From NCBI GenBank assembly GCA_036381495.1, contig DASVCS010000025.1:62001-126000 (forward strand): DNA of 64,000 bases, given 5' to 3'. This DNA is from DASVCS01 sp036381495 (GTDB lineage: Bacteria > Gemmatimonadota > Gemmatimonadetes > Longimicrobiales > RSA9). The notes under the pieces were generated by a model. That model was not told where the DNA came from, made no database searches, and saw nothing but the letters and a program-made list of their open reading frames with translations. Position 1 is the stretch's first letter; each line of letters opens with the position of its first letter. A program made the translations under genes and the position numbers. This document shows, piece after piece, positions 39,579-48,448 of the stretch.

Positions 39579-40550
39579 ATGACCGTACGTCCGTATCCGC
39601 GCCGCTGCCGAACCGCCTGCGCTGCGCTCGTCGCCGCATTCGGCTGCGCACCGGTTGCTTCGAGTCCGGAGTCCGCCGGGCCGCCAGCGGCCGCGGCGGC
39701 TCGCGCGCCGCATCGCATCTATGACGCGGGCGGAAGCCGCTTCATCGACGTCGAGACGCTGGTCGCGGACCTCGCGGCGGTCGATGTCCTGTTCGTGGGC
39801 GAGCAGCACGACGACCCGGGCACGCATCGGCTTCAGCGGGCGTTGCTGGAGACGCTCGCCGCACGCGGTCGTCGCGTCGTCGTCGGCCTCGAGATGTTCG
39901 AGCGGGATGTCCAGCCGCGGCTGGACCGGTATCTGGCGGGGCGGATCACGGAAGCGGAATTCCTCGCCGGCGCCCGGCCGTGGCCGAACTACCGGACCGA
40001 TTATCGCCCGCTCGTCGAGTTCGCCCGGGCGAAAGGGTGGCCCGTGATCGCGACGAACGTGCCGCGCAGAATTGCCGCGGCGGTGGCGCGCGCCGGTCTC
40101 GATACGCTGGCCGCGCTGTCCCCGGCCGAGCGCGGCTTGGTGGCCGGCGAGATCCGTTGTCCGCGGGATGCATACTACGAACGCTTCGAACGCGCCATGG
40201 GCCGGCATCCGATGGGGCCGGACGCCGCGGCGACCGAGCGGAAGGTGCTGGTCGAACGTCTGTACGCCGCGCAGTGCGTCAAGGATGAGACCATGGCCGA
40301 ATCGATCGCGGCCGGCCTGGATCGGGAGGCGCCGGGGACGCTGTTCGTCCACTTCAACGGCGCGTTTCACAGCGATGACGGGCTCGGCATCGTGCCGCGG
40401 CTCGAGCGACGGCGCCCGGGCGCGCGGATCCGCGTGATCTCGGCCATCCCGGTGGCCGACCTCGAGCGCGTCGAGGCCGCGCGCCAAAGGAGTCGCGCCG
40501 ACTATCTCCTCTTCACCCTGGCACTCCCGGCGGGGCACCCGGACCGTTGA
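39579..40550 (+). CDS. ChaN-like haem-binding lipoprotein
   Basis: 323 residues from the ATG at 39579 with GAGG upstream. The signal sequence ends in a lipobox (LVAAFGC, Cys at residue 22). The domain that follows matches the ChaN family (Cofac_haem_bdg): VDVLFVGEQHDDPGTHRLQ, VVVGLEMFERDVQP, WPNYRTDYRPLVEFARAKGWPVIATNVPR (two motifs), ETMAESIAA and HFNGAFHSDDGLGI, with the conserved Glu-His and His-Ser-Asp positions. ChaN of Campylobacter binds two haems; a role in iron or haem handling at the envelope is inferred. No iron-uptake neighbour is visible. Confidence 0.9.
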   Translation: MTVRPYPRRCRTACAALVAAFGCAPVASSPESAGPPAAAAARAPHRIYDAGGSRFIDVETLVADLAAVDVLFVGEQHDDPGTHRLQRALLETLAARGRRVVVGLEMFERDVQPRLDRYLAGRITEAEFLAGARPWPNYRTDYRPLVEFARAKGWPVIATNVPRRIAAAVARAGLDTLAALSPAERGLVAGEIRCPRDAYYERFERAMGRHPMGPDAAATERKVLVERLYAAQCVKDETMAESIAAGLDREAPGTLFVHFNGAFHSDDGLGIVPRLERRRPGARIRVISAIPVADLERVEAARQRSRADYLLFTLALPAGHPDR

Positions 40551-40871
40551 CCGCCGCCGCCGATGCGGCCCGCGACGGGAGGCCCGTCGGGCGCGCACGA
40601 ACGCTCCGCGGCGGGGTATGATAAACCGTTGCAACATACGGTTTTCGCCGCGCTCGCAGCCTTGGGCGAAGCCCCCCGGACGGCGCTAGCATCCACCCAT
40701 CGTAGCGGACGTGGCCGCTCGCCATCCCCGCATGGTGGCGAACGTGGCCGCACGGCGCTCGCGCCGCCCTCGTCGCGGGCGGCGTCGCGCATCGGGGCGG
40801 CGCGCCGACAATGCCGGCGCAGCCACCCCCGAGATGCAGTGCGGGTCGCGGCTCACCAGAAGCAGTGCGCG
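40551..40871 (+). promoter_or_regulatory. Upstream region of the GHKL gene with inverted repeat and -10-like box
   Basis: In this 321-nt gap a TATGAT box (40617-40622) is followed directly by the inverted repeat AAACCGT (40623-40629) and ACGGTTT (40638-40644) in the only AT-rich patch of the region. This looks like a -10 element with an operator over the transcript start. No -35 was recognised, and the remaining leader of about 240 nt holds no supported gene. Confidence 0.4.
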
Positions 40872-42770
40872 ATGAAGGAGAACGGGAATCCAGCGGCGAC
40901 GGAGACGCTCGAAGTCAAGGTCGCGGACATGTCGTTTCTGCTCGAGCGACTCGGCCACGACTGCGCGCCGGACCAGTTCGTCCGGGAGTTGACCGTCAAC
41001 GCGATCCAAGCGGTGCAGGCCGGCCCGGCGGCGGGCGGTCGCGTGGTGTGGGACCACGATCCCGTGCTGTCGGAGCGACTGGGCGCCCGCAAGCTCGCCA
41101 TCACGGATACGGGGACCGGGATGACCGGTCCCGAGATGGTCCGCTACATCAACCACCTCGCCGCGTCGGGACACGAGCGGTCGGCGGACGGCAACTTCGG
41201 CGTGGGCGCCAAGATCGCCGCCGCACCGCGTAACCCGGCCGGGATGGTGTACCTCTCGTGGAAGAACGGCCGGGGCGCGATGATCTGGTTGTGGAAGGAT
41301 CCGCGGACCGGTCGCTACGGTCTGAGGCCGCTCCCCCGGCCCGATGGCACGCTGGGCCCCTGGGCGCCGGTGCCGGCCTCGATGAAGCCCGCGGGGATCG
41401 GCGCGCACGGCACCATGGTCGTCCTGCTCGGCAAGGAGGATCGCGACGAGACGGTCGCACCGCCGGACGGCGTGGTGGATGACGCGAGCGCCGGCTCGTG
41501 GCTCGTGCGCTACCTGAATGCCCGCTTCTTCGCGTTTCCCCCGGGAATCGAGGTCTATGCGCGGGAGGGGTGGCGCGGTCGTGACACACGGCTCCGTCGC
41601 GTGACCGGAATGCGCGACCTCCTCGGGACCGTCGCCGAGGCGGCGGGGTGCGTCGCATTGGGAAATGCCGTCGCCCGTTGGTGGATCCTGCCGGAGGCCG
41701 GGATCCCCGATGAGCTCGCCGCGCGCCACCCCGCGGGCGGCCATGTCGGCGCACTGTTCGGGAACGAACTGTACGAGGTCTACACGGGCCGGTCGGGCGC
41801 CGCAAAGCTTCAGAGCTTCGGCATCGCGGTGGGCCACCACCGCGTGGTGCTGTACGTCGAGCCCGATTCGGAAGGCGCGCGGCGCGTCGTCGCCAACACG
41901 GCACGCACCGCGCTGCTGCTGGATGGCCGGCCGCTGCCGTGGGGCGATTGGGCCGAAGTGTTCCGGCGGCGCCTGCCGCCCGAGATCGTCGCGCTGATGG
42001 AGGATGTCGCCGGCCGAAGCGATGCACGGGACCGCACGCGGTCGTTCAAGGACCGGATGAAGGGGCTGGCGAACCTCCTGTTCATCGGCGGAGCCGCGGA
42101 AGACAATCTGCTGCGGCTCTTCGCGCCGGACCGCGCCGGGCGCCGGACGCGCACGGCCGGCGCGAGAGTGGATCGCGGCCCGGCGGCCGTGGCACCGGAT
42201 ACGGCCGAGGCGGCTCGTGCGGCGGGATCCGAGAGCGCTGAGCGCGCCTCGACCGCCGCGCCCCCCGACCCCACCCGTGGCGATCCGTCGCGGGCCGCGA
42301 ACGATGGCGCTGTCGCCCCGCCCGCGTCGCGAGGCAATGCGAAGCCGATCGCGCTCGACCTCGACCGGCTCCTCGACCTCGAGGTCGCCTGGGTTTCCGA
42401 GGCCGAGTGCGGCGCCTACGACCGCGCGGCGCACTACATCCCCGAGACGAACACGCTGCTGATGAACCGGGACTTCCGCGTCTTCGCCGAATACGTGCAG
42501 CGCTGGCGCGAGAAGTACGCGGGCAATCCCGCGGCGCAGCGGGAGGTCGAGGACCTGGTGCGCGAGTGGCTCGAGCAACCGCTGCGCGAGCTTGTCATCC
42601 GCTCGCACTTCCTGCGCGGCAGCGAGGGGTGGTCCGACGACAGCATCCGGGTGCTGCTCTCCGATGAGGCGCTCACCGCCGTGTCGCTGCCGTGCTATCT
42701 CACCGAGATGCGGCTGCGCACGGCGGTCGCCCAGCGGCTCGGCAAGCTCCCGCCGGACCGTGCCGCTTGA
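40872..42770 (+). CDS. GHKL-type ATPase of unknown function
   Basis: 632 residues from the ATG at 40872. The N-terminal 250 residues show all Bergerat-fold boxes: N box VRELTVNAIQAVQA (Asn43), G1 LAITDTGTGMTGPEM (Asp79), and G2 DGNFGVGAKIAAA (about 107-119), so it should bind ATP like Hsp90, MutL and MORC proteins. No histidine-kinase phosphoacceptor, PAS or membrane part is present. A middle region (YLNARFFAFPPGIEVYARE, and GIAVGHHRVVLYVEPD) looks like the transducer segment seen in GHKL machines. After a disordered Ala/Pro linker (about 430-505) comes a helical C-terminal domain (WVSEAECGAYDRAAHYIPE). I do not recognise the family. Confidence 0.72.
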   Translation: MKENGNPAATETLEVKVADMSFLLERLGHDCAPDQFVRELTVNAIQAVQAGPAAGGRVVWDHDPVLSERLGARKLAITDTGTGMTGPEMVRYINHLAASGHERSADGNFGVGAKIAAAPRNPAGMVYLSWKNGRGAMIWLWKDPRTGRYGLRPLPRPDGTLGPWAPVPASMKPAGIGAHGTMVVLLGKEDRDETVAPPDGVVDDASAGSWLVRYLNARFFAFPPGIEVYAREGWRGRDTRLRRVTGMRDLLGTVAEAAGCVALGNAVARWWILPEAGIPDELAARHPAGGHVGALFGNELYEVYTGRSGAAKLQSFGIAVGHHRVVLYVEPDSEGARRVVANTARTALLLDGRPLPWGDWAEVFRRRLPPEIVALMEDVAGRSDARDRTRSFKDRMKGLANLLFIGGAAEDNLLRLFAPDRAGRRTRTAGARVDRGPAAVAPDTAEAARAAGSESAERASTAAPPDPTRGDPSRAANDGAVAPPASRGNAKPIALDLDRLLDLEVAWVSEAECGAYDRAAHYIPETNTLLMNRDFRVFAEYVQRWREKYAGNPAAQREVEDLVREWLEQPLRELVIRSHFLRGSEGWSDDSIRVLLSDEALTAVSLPCYLTEMRLRTAVAQRLGKLPPDRAA

Positions 42771-42955
42771 GCCCGCTCGGGGCGGCGCGTGAGCCATGCG
42801 CCGGACGGCTCATGCGTGGCCCCTGGCGGCCGACCCGGCGCTCGGGGCGCGCGCAGCCCGGCGTCGATCAGCTCGCGCACGCGTTCGGAGCCGCGCGAAT
42901 GCCCGCGGCGCGCCGGCAACGCACGCGTGGCGCCACCACGATTCGACGCCATCCG

Positions 42956-43192
42956 CTATTCCGGCGGCGCCGGCCGCTCCCGCCCCGGGTGCTCGGGTTC
43001 CCGCCGCTCGGGCGGCACGATTTCCGGCGATGCGGGCGGCTCCGTCCCGGGCTCGCCGGGTCGGATCGGCTGGACCGGCTCCGCCGGGGGCGGCACCTGC
43101 GGTGAACCCGGGAACGGCGTCACCGGCTCGGCCGGCCGCGGGGTCTCCGGCTCGGCCGGCGGCTCGATACGCTCTTTGGACCGTGCCCCCAT
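42956..43192 (-). CDS. Small proline-rich protein (78 aa)
   Basis: ATG at 43192 with AGGAGGAG about 7 nt upstream. The sequence is Pro/Glu-rich with a repeating PxxPxPPAEP style (PPAEPETPRPAEPVTPFPG, VPPPAEPVQPIRPGEPG) and a basic first segment, hence disordered. It resembles the protein at 30695-30895 in size, composition and strong ribosome site. Unknown function. Confidence 0.6.
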   Translation of the reverse strand: MGARSKERIEPPAEPETPRPAEPVTPFPGSPQVPPPAEPVQPIRPGEPGTEPPASPEIVPPERREPEHPGRERPAPPE

Positions 43193-43460
43193 GCGCCGAC
43201 TCCTCCTGGCGAATCATCGATCACCCGCGCACCCGGCGGCACGGGGCCGCGGTCGCCGCACCGACTCGCCCGGGCACGGGATCGCGGCGGTCCGTCGCCC
43301 GCACGCGTCGTGCCGCAAGCGCTGCCGCCGATCCATGGATCGCAATCTGCATACTGTGAACTGGGACCCGCGCGTCAGGATTCGTCGGTGCCGCACGTTG
43401 TCACCGGGAATCGATCGCGACCGTCGGTATACCGCGCCGGCATGATTCAGGAGGTCCAGC

Positions 43461-43958
43461 ATGACCGCGACATCCCTGACACCCGCCATCACGCTTCTCC
43501 TGCTGGTCGGCTGTGCCCGCACGGACATGCCGACGCCGTCCGACGATGAATCGCCGCAGCGAGCGCTGTCCGTCGACGGCATCTCGTACAGCGCGGAGAC
43601 GCGCGTGCAGGAGACCTTCCCGGTGACGCTGCGGACGGAGGCGACGCTCACGAACACCACGAACGAGCGCCGGACGGTCAACCTGCCGGGCGGCTGCCCG
43701 GTCACGCTGCGCGCCTACCGGGACGCGAACCGCTCGGCGCCTCCAGCGTGGGACCAGGCGAAAGACCTGATCTGCACCATGCAACTCGCGATCGTCGAAC
43801 TGGATCCGGGCGAGTCCCGGCGGTTCTCGACGAGCGTGTCCGCCGCCGAGATCCTCGGTGACTCCCTGCCGCCGGGGGATTATCATCTCACGGCGGTGCT
43901 GCGCCCCGACAACCGCGTCGTCGAGGTGCCGGCCGGCTCGGCGACACTGGACCGGTAG
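43461..43958 (+). CDS. Lipoprotein with BsuPI-like beta-sandwich domain
   Basis: 165 residues behind CAGGAGGT. The signal sequence PAITLLLLVGC ends in a lipobox Cys at residue 18. The mature part has the features of intracellular-proteinase-inhibitor (BsuPI) type domains: LRTEATLTNTTNERRTVNLPGGCPVTLRAY (first strands), then a Cys near residue 106 that may pair with that of GGCPV, LDPGESRRFSTSVSAAEIL and the end strand DYHLTAVLRPD. Envelope protein; inhibition of a protease is only a family-based guess. Confidence 0.75.
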   Translation: MTATSLTPAITLLLLVGCARTDMPTPSDDESPQRALSVDGISYSAETRVQETFPVTLRTEATLTNTTNERRTVNLPGGCPVTLRAYRDANRSAPPAWDQAKDLICTMQLAIVELDPGESRRFSTSVSAAEILGDSLPPGDYHLTAVLRPDNRVVEVPAGSATLDR

Positions 43959-44315
43959 GCATCGGTCGCTCCGACGTTTGCCGCCTCGCGTGGCACGACG
44001 GCTGCACGTCACGCCCCGAGGCGCCGGGCACGTTCGCCGCTCCCGGCGCGGCAGTTACAGCAGTCGAGGCGGCATGCCGAAGATCTCGTTCGAGCCCTGC
44101 CCCACACGAGGCCGCGGTCCTCGTACCGCCGGGGTCCTTCCCGGACCCGCCGCGCCGGAACCGCCGGGGGCCGACCGTGGGGGCCCGGTGATCCGTCGGC
44201 CAACGGACCGCATCCCCTTCCCCGCCATCCCACCCGCTCCCCCGAGATGGGGCGTCGTGGCGGCCGTACCGATCGGCACCGCCGAGCCCGCGCACGCACG
44301 ACGGACGGTCCTGCC
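43959..44315. other. Intergenic region before the histidine kinase; nothing recognised
   Basis: 357 nt without a supported gene. The kinase frame is open back to an ATG at 44247, but that stretch is Arg-rich with non-coding composition. No clear promoter, repeat or RNA was seen. Confidence 0.3.
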
Positions 44316-46604
44316 GTGAAGCTCCTCGAACGGCTCGGCGTCGCCTCGCTCCTCACCTCGGCGTGGCTCGCCCACCGGCTCCGCGCCACGAGAGCCATGC
44401 TCCGCCAGCACTTCCACGATGAAGCCGCACTGCGGGAGATCGCCCGCGCACTGGGTGGCGCCGAAACCACCCGAGCCGTGCTCCAGCAGGTCACCGATGC
44501 CGGCGTCGCAGTCACCGGCGCCACGAGCGGCTACGTCGAGCGCGTCGGGCCCACCGGACCCGGCGGCGACGTCGAGGTGGCCGCGGTCTCCGGGCAGGGG
44601 ACGCCTCCCCTCGGCACGCGCGTCCCGTACCCCGGTTCGCTGACCGAGGCGATCATCCAGAGCGGCGAACCCGGGCTCGTCACCGAGGTCGGCGGCATCG
44701 GCGAGCGGATGGCCATGTACCTCGCCGAATGCTGTCGCGGTTATTCCGCCCTCGTCGTACCAGTCCTCGCCGATGATCGTGCCCTCGGCGCTCTCGTGCT
44801 CCTGCGCGCGCCCGACCGGCCGCCCTTCACGACTGCCGAAGTGAGGTTGGCGCGCACCCTCGGCGATGCGGCCTCGGCCGCGCTCCGCCGCGCCCTCCTC
44901 GGCGACGAGATCGAGCGCGAACGCAGCGCGCGCGAGGCGCTGCTCCAATCGACGGACCAGGGGATCTTCGGCGTCGACCTCGACGGCCGGTGCACCTTCC
45001 TGAACCGGGCGAGCGCGGAACTCACGGGCTATTCGCCGGCCGAGATGCGCGGCCAGAACCTGCACACGCGGATCCATCACACACGCCCCGATGGGCAGCC
45101 CTATCCGGCCCCCGAGTGTCCGATCATCCGAACACTGAAAACCGGCCGCACGCAGCGGGTCGATGATGAGGTGTTCTGGCGCAAGGACGGCACGAGCTTC
45201 GCCGTCGAGTATTCGGTCGCACCCATCCGCGAGAACGGCCGGGTCACCGGCGCGGTCGTCGCCTTCACCGACATCACGGAGCGCCGAGCCAGCTACCGGA
45301 TGCGCGAACGACTCCTGGCGCGCGAGCGGGATGCCCGCGGCGAGGCCGAACGGCGCGCCCGCGAGGAGAGCGCCCTGCGGCGCGCGGCCGCGGCCGTCTC
45401 GGCCAGCTTCACCGAGGAGGAGGTCATCCACCGCATCGCGGACAGCGCGGTCACCGCCACCAGCGCCGACGGCGCATACGTCGAGCGGATCAACGACCAG
45501 CACACCGAACTCGAAGTCGTCGCCGTCGCCGGCTCCCGGGTCCCGCCCGTCGGCTCGCGGATCCCCTACGCCCGCTCGTATGCCGAACGCGTCGTCCAGC
45601 ACGCCGAGTCCGAGACGATTCCTCGACTCGACTCCGCCGACCTCCGCCTCCCCGACGAGGTCGTCCGGGCGTGCCCCGACTGCGCCGCACTCGTCATCCC
45701 GCTCATCAATGCGGGCGAGCCCGTCGGCACGCTGACGCTCCTGCGCAGCGCCGACCGGCACGGCTTCCGGCGGGACGAGGCGCACCGCGCCGAAACCTTC
45801 GCCCACCTCGCCGCGCTCGCACTGCGTCGCATCCATATGCTCCGCGAATCCGAAGCACGGCGACACGAACTCGAACGCGTGATGGAGAGCCGGGCCCGCC
45901 TCGTCCGCGGATTCTCCCACGACGTCAAGAATCCGCTCGGAGCGGCCAACGGCTTCCTTCAGCTCCTGGGCGAGGGCGCAGCCGGACCTCTGAACGAGCA
46001 GCAGCGGGCAAACGTGGATCGGGCGCAGCGCGCCATCGAAAACGCACTCGCCCTGATCGACGACCTGCTCCGCGTCGCCCGCGCCGAGACCGAGCACGTC
46101 GAGATCGCCTGGACCGCCGTGGACGTGCGCGAAGCCGTCCGCGAACTCGCCGAGGAGTACCGCGCCCAGGCGCAGGCCAAGGGGCTCGACATGACCGTCG
46201 ACCTCCCCGAGGCGCTCCCATTGATCGAATCCGATGCCAGCCGCATCCGCCAGATCCTCGGCAACCTGCTCTCGAACGCCGTGAAGTACACCGAACGCGG
46301 CAGCATCGCCGTACGCGTGGGCACGCGCCATGACGGCGGCGCACCCGCTCCGGGCGACTGGATCTGCATCACCGTCTCGGACACCGGCCCGGGCATCCCC
46401 GCGGAAGATCGCGACCTGCTCTTCCAGGAATTCCCCCGGCTCGAACCGGGCGTCGAGCACGGTGCCGGCCTCGGCCTCGCCATCAGCCGCCGCATTGCCG
46501 ACGCCATCGGCGGAGAGATCACGTTCCAGAGCGAGGTCGGCGCCGGCAGCACGTTCACGCTGTGGCTGCCCCTCGACCGAGAAACAGGCGGGCAGGCGGA
46601 CTGA
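44316..46604 (+). CDS. Soluble sensor histidine kinase, GAF-PAS-GAF-HisKA-HATPase
   Basis: 762 residues from the GTG at 44316. Domains in order: GAF-like sensor (about 30-190, ending EVRLARTLGDAASAALRR), PAS (about 205-325, STDQGIFGVDLDGRCTFLNR and GYSPAEMRGQNLHTRIHH), a coiled linker, second GAF (about 355-520), HisKA with the phosphoacceptor in LVRGFSHDVKNPLGAANGF, and HATPase_c with NLLSNAVKYTERGSIAV, ISDTGPGI-like VSDTGPGIPAEDRDLLF and GAGLGLAISRRIADAIGG. No transmembrane segment, so it senses a cytoplasmic signal. No response regulator is adjacent (orphan kinase). Confidence 0.92.
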   Translation: MKLLERLGVASLLTSAWLAHRLRATRAMLRQHFHDEAALREIARALGGAETTRAVLQQVTDAGVAVTGATSGYVERVGPTGPGGDVEVAAVSGQGTPPLGTRVPYPGSLTEAIIQSGEPGLVTEVGGIGERMAMYLAECCRGYSALVVPVLADDRALGALVLLRAPDRPPFTTAEVRLARTLGDAASAALRRALLGDEIERERSAREALLQSTDQGIFGVDLDGRCTFLNRASAELTGYSPAEMRGQNLHTRIHHTRPDGQPYPAPECPIIRTLKTGRTQRVDDEVFWRKDGTSFAVEYSVAPIRENGRVTGAVVAFTDITERRASYRMRERLLARERDARGEAERRAREESALRRAAAAVSASFTEEEVIHRIADSAVTATSADGAYVERINDQHTELEVVAVAGSRVPPVGSRIPYARSYAERVVQHAESETIPRLDSADLRLPDEVVRACPDCAALVIPLINAGEPVGTLTLLRSADRHGFRRDEAHRAETFAHLAALALRRIHMLRESEARRHELERVMESRARLVRGFSHDVKNPLGAANGFLQLLGEGAAGPLNEQQRANVDRAQRAIENALALIDDLLRVARAETEHVEIAWTAVDVREAVRELAEEYRAQAQAKGLDMTVDLPEALPLIESDASRIRQILGNLLSNAVKYTERGSIAVRVGTRHDGGAPAPGDWICITVSDTGPGIPAEDRDLLFQEFPRLEPGVEHGAGLGLAISRRIADAIGGEITFQSEVGAGSTFTLWLPLDRETGGQAD

Positions 46605-46619
46605 CCGACGTAAGGGTGA

Positions 46620-46694
46620 TGGGCGCTGAGGGATTCGAACCCCCGACCTCCTGCGTGTAAGGCAGGCGCTCTGAACCGGCTGAGCTAAGCGCCC
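46620..46694 (-). tRNA. tRNA-Val, anticodon UAC
   Basis: Minus-strand cloverleaf: acceptor GGGCGCT/AGCGCCC, D-arm GCTC/GAGC, anticodon stem CCTGC/GCAGG with loop CTTACAC giving anticodon TAC, T-arm with GTTCGAATC, discriminator A, no encoded CCA. Its first ten bases overlap the 3' end of the small membrane protein gene. Confidence 0.95.
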
Positions 46695-46924
46695 CGGGTC
46701 TCGTGTCGCGGCGGCGACTTGATGATGCCGATCGGGATCAGGACGGCGTACCCCAGCACGAGGAGCAGCGGCGCGGCGACCGTCGAGCCGTGGGCGAGGA
46801 AGAAGTAGCCGAGGGCGACGGCGGCGATCCCGAGCCCGAGGAAGATCCAGTTGATCCTCGTGAAGCGGAGGACACCTCCCTCGAGCGGAATCGCGGCCTG
46901 TCGCCTGGTCGCCTTACGTGCCAT
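46685..46924 (-). CDS. Small two-TM membrane protein (DUF3098-like)
   Basis: 79 residues. A basic N-terminus (ARKATRRQAA) and FTRINWIFLGLGIAAVALGYFFLAHG form the first hydrophobic hairpin arm; APLLLVLGYAVLIPIGII is the second. This resembles the DUF3098 family of short inner-membrane proteins. The TAG stop is formed by bases 8-10 of the downstream tRNA-Val, so both are read from one transcript and maturation of the tRNA would remove the end of the coding sequence. Confidence 0.75.
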   Translation of the reverse strand: MARKATRRQAAIPLEGGVLRFTRINWIFLGLGIAAVALGYFFLAHGSTVAAPLLLVLGYAVLIPIGIIKSPPRHETRGA

Positions 46925-47074
46925 AGTCCCAGAAATCTACACGATTTGCGGATCGGGTCAACCTCGCGCCGCCCGACGGTGGACGCCGCCAATGGCGGCG
47001 CATCGGTCATTGCCGGCCCGGAGCGGCCTCGGGGCCGGCGGACCGTGGTCGGGCGGCCGCTGGCAAGCCGGGCA

Positions 47075-48172
47075 TCACATCCCATCGGTCCATCGCCCGT
47101 TCTCCTCGTCCCTGCCGGACGCGTTCCGGCCCGTGTCTTCCGTGGCGGCATCACCTTCGACATGGCGCGTCCCGTCATCTTCTCCCAGCCAGTACGCGGG
47201 CGAGTCGGGCGGTTCGGTGGCGCGGAGGCGTTCGAGGCGGATGGCGTCGCGGCGGCGCCTGCGTCCGTGGAGAAGGAGCACGAGCAGCGACACACCGAGC
47301 CAGAAGACGAGCGTCTGCGAGAAGAACAGTGCCCAGCCGAAGCGGCTACGGACCTCGTGCCGCCAGTCCTCCTCGAACTGACCGAGCGTGAGGCCGTACG
47401 TGTCGCGGAGCGCTGGATCGAGCGCGCCGTCCGCCTTCCACCGTTCGAGGAAGAGGCGCAGACCCCGCTCGCCGCTCCGCTCGACCAGGTAGACGACGGT
47501 CGTCGTCGCGAGGAGGTAGGCGACCCGGGCATCCCGCTCGCCGCTCGGCCACGCGAGGGCGATCGAGTCGAGCGGGGGCGCGCGATTCATGGCAAAAGCC
47601 AGGCGGAGCTGCCAGGCATCGTCCCACCCCCACTCCCCCGCCGCCCACCGGGCGTAACCCTCGTCGAACCAGCGGGGCGGACGGGCTGGCGCCAGGAAGC
47701 GCCGAAGCGCGACATGCGCCAGCTCATGGCGAAGGATGCGGGGCAGTTCGTGCGGCGCCGCGCGTTCCGAGCTGTACCCCGGCAGCACGATCACGCCCGC
47801 ATCGGGAAAGGCGATCCCCGCGCCCCATTCCGGCGCCACCCCGCCCGTCAGTGCATCGAAGCGCGCCGGGCTCCCCGCGAGGTAGACCTGGACCGGCGGT
47901 CCTCTATGCAGCACATCGGCGGGCAACCCGGCGAGCGGCGGCTGCCGCTCCGCGGACTCGAGCAGCCACGCCGCCAGGCGTCGCGCGCCCGGCGCGTGAT
48001 GGATGACGAGACCCGCACCCTCGAGCGCCGCCGTGTCGGCCCCGGCCCGCGCCCACGGATCCGCCGGCGTCTGTCCCCCGGCCGCTCGCGCCGCGCCCGC
48101 CTCCCCCGCGAACACCTGCACCGCCGCCAGCACGAGGACGCCCACGGCCCGGCGGACTCCGTGAATCCCCAT
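47075..48172 (-). CDS. Membrane-anchored peptidase-MA-like metalloprotein
   Basis: 365 residues from the ATG at 48172. A signal-type segment (GVLVLAAVQVFAG) is followed by an extracytoplasmic domain with the gluzincin motif LPRILRHELAHVALRRFL (HExxH) and the downstream RWFDEGYARWAAGEW, where the Glu is the expected third zinc ligand. This is the arrangement of the peptidase MA family (PF13485). A single membrane segment (WALFFSQTLVFWLGVSLLVL) near residue 295 leaves a basic, then acidic cytoplasmic tail. Proteolytic activity is likely but unproven. Confidence 0.82.
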   Translation of the reverse strand: MGIHGVRRAVGVLVLAAVQVFAGEAGAARAAGGQTPADPWARAGADTAALEGAGLVIHHAPGARRLAAWLLESAERQPPLAGLPADVLHRGPPVQVYLAGSPARFDALTGGVAPEWGAGIAFPDAGVIVLPGYSSERAAPHELPRILRHELAHVALRRFLAPARPPRWFDEGYARWAAGEWGWDDAWQLRLAFAMNRAPPLDSIALAWPSGERDARVAYLLATTTVVYLVERSGERGLRLFLERWKADGALDPALRDTYGLTLGQFEEDWRHEVRSRFGWALFFSQTLVFWLGVSLLVLLLHGRRRRRDAIRLERLRATEPPDSPAYWLGEDDGTRHVEGDAATEDTGRNASGRDEENGRWTDGM

Positions 48173-48214
48173 GCCGCCCCATACCCCGCACCCCACCGCA
48201 CGCTCCGCCCATCC

Positions 48215-48448
48215 CCCGCCCCCGTCAACGTTCCCGCTCCAGGCGGCGGCGGCGCTCCCGCTCCCAGCCGTTCCCAGCCCCTCCCGATCCCCCTTCCGTG
48301 CGCGAGCGGGTGCGCGTGCGCGTCGCCAGCTACCGCTTCGCCATTCGATCCCGCTCCCGTCGGCGCCGCAGGCGCCGATCCCGTAAACGTAAACGTTCCC
48401 GCTCCAGGCGGCGCAGCCGCCGCTCCCGTTCCCGGCCGTTCCCCAGCC
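48215..48448 (-). repeat. Composite hexamer repeat, copy 5 (with a tandem degenerate half-copy)
   Basis: Read on the minus strand from the cheB TAG stop: GGGCTAGGGCTGGGGAACGG, GGGAAC/GGGAGC hexamers, an inserted GGCGGCTGCGCCGCC hairpin, the GTTTAC core (complement at 48383-48388 and 48389-48394), a GGATCGGCGCC hairpin and a GCGCACCCGCTCGCGCACGG module at about 48300-48330. A second, degenerate unit with GTTGAC (about 48226-48231) follows. Confidence 0.8.

Noticed and set aside
44055..46460. An 801-codon minus-strand open frame opposite the histidine kinase
   Set aside because: It mirrors the codon-position GC bias of the kinase gene; no motif or ribosome site supports it.
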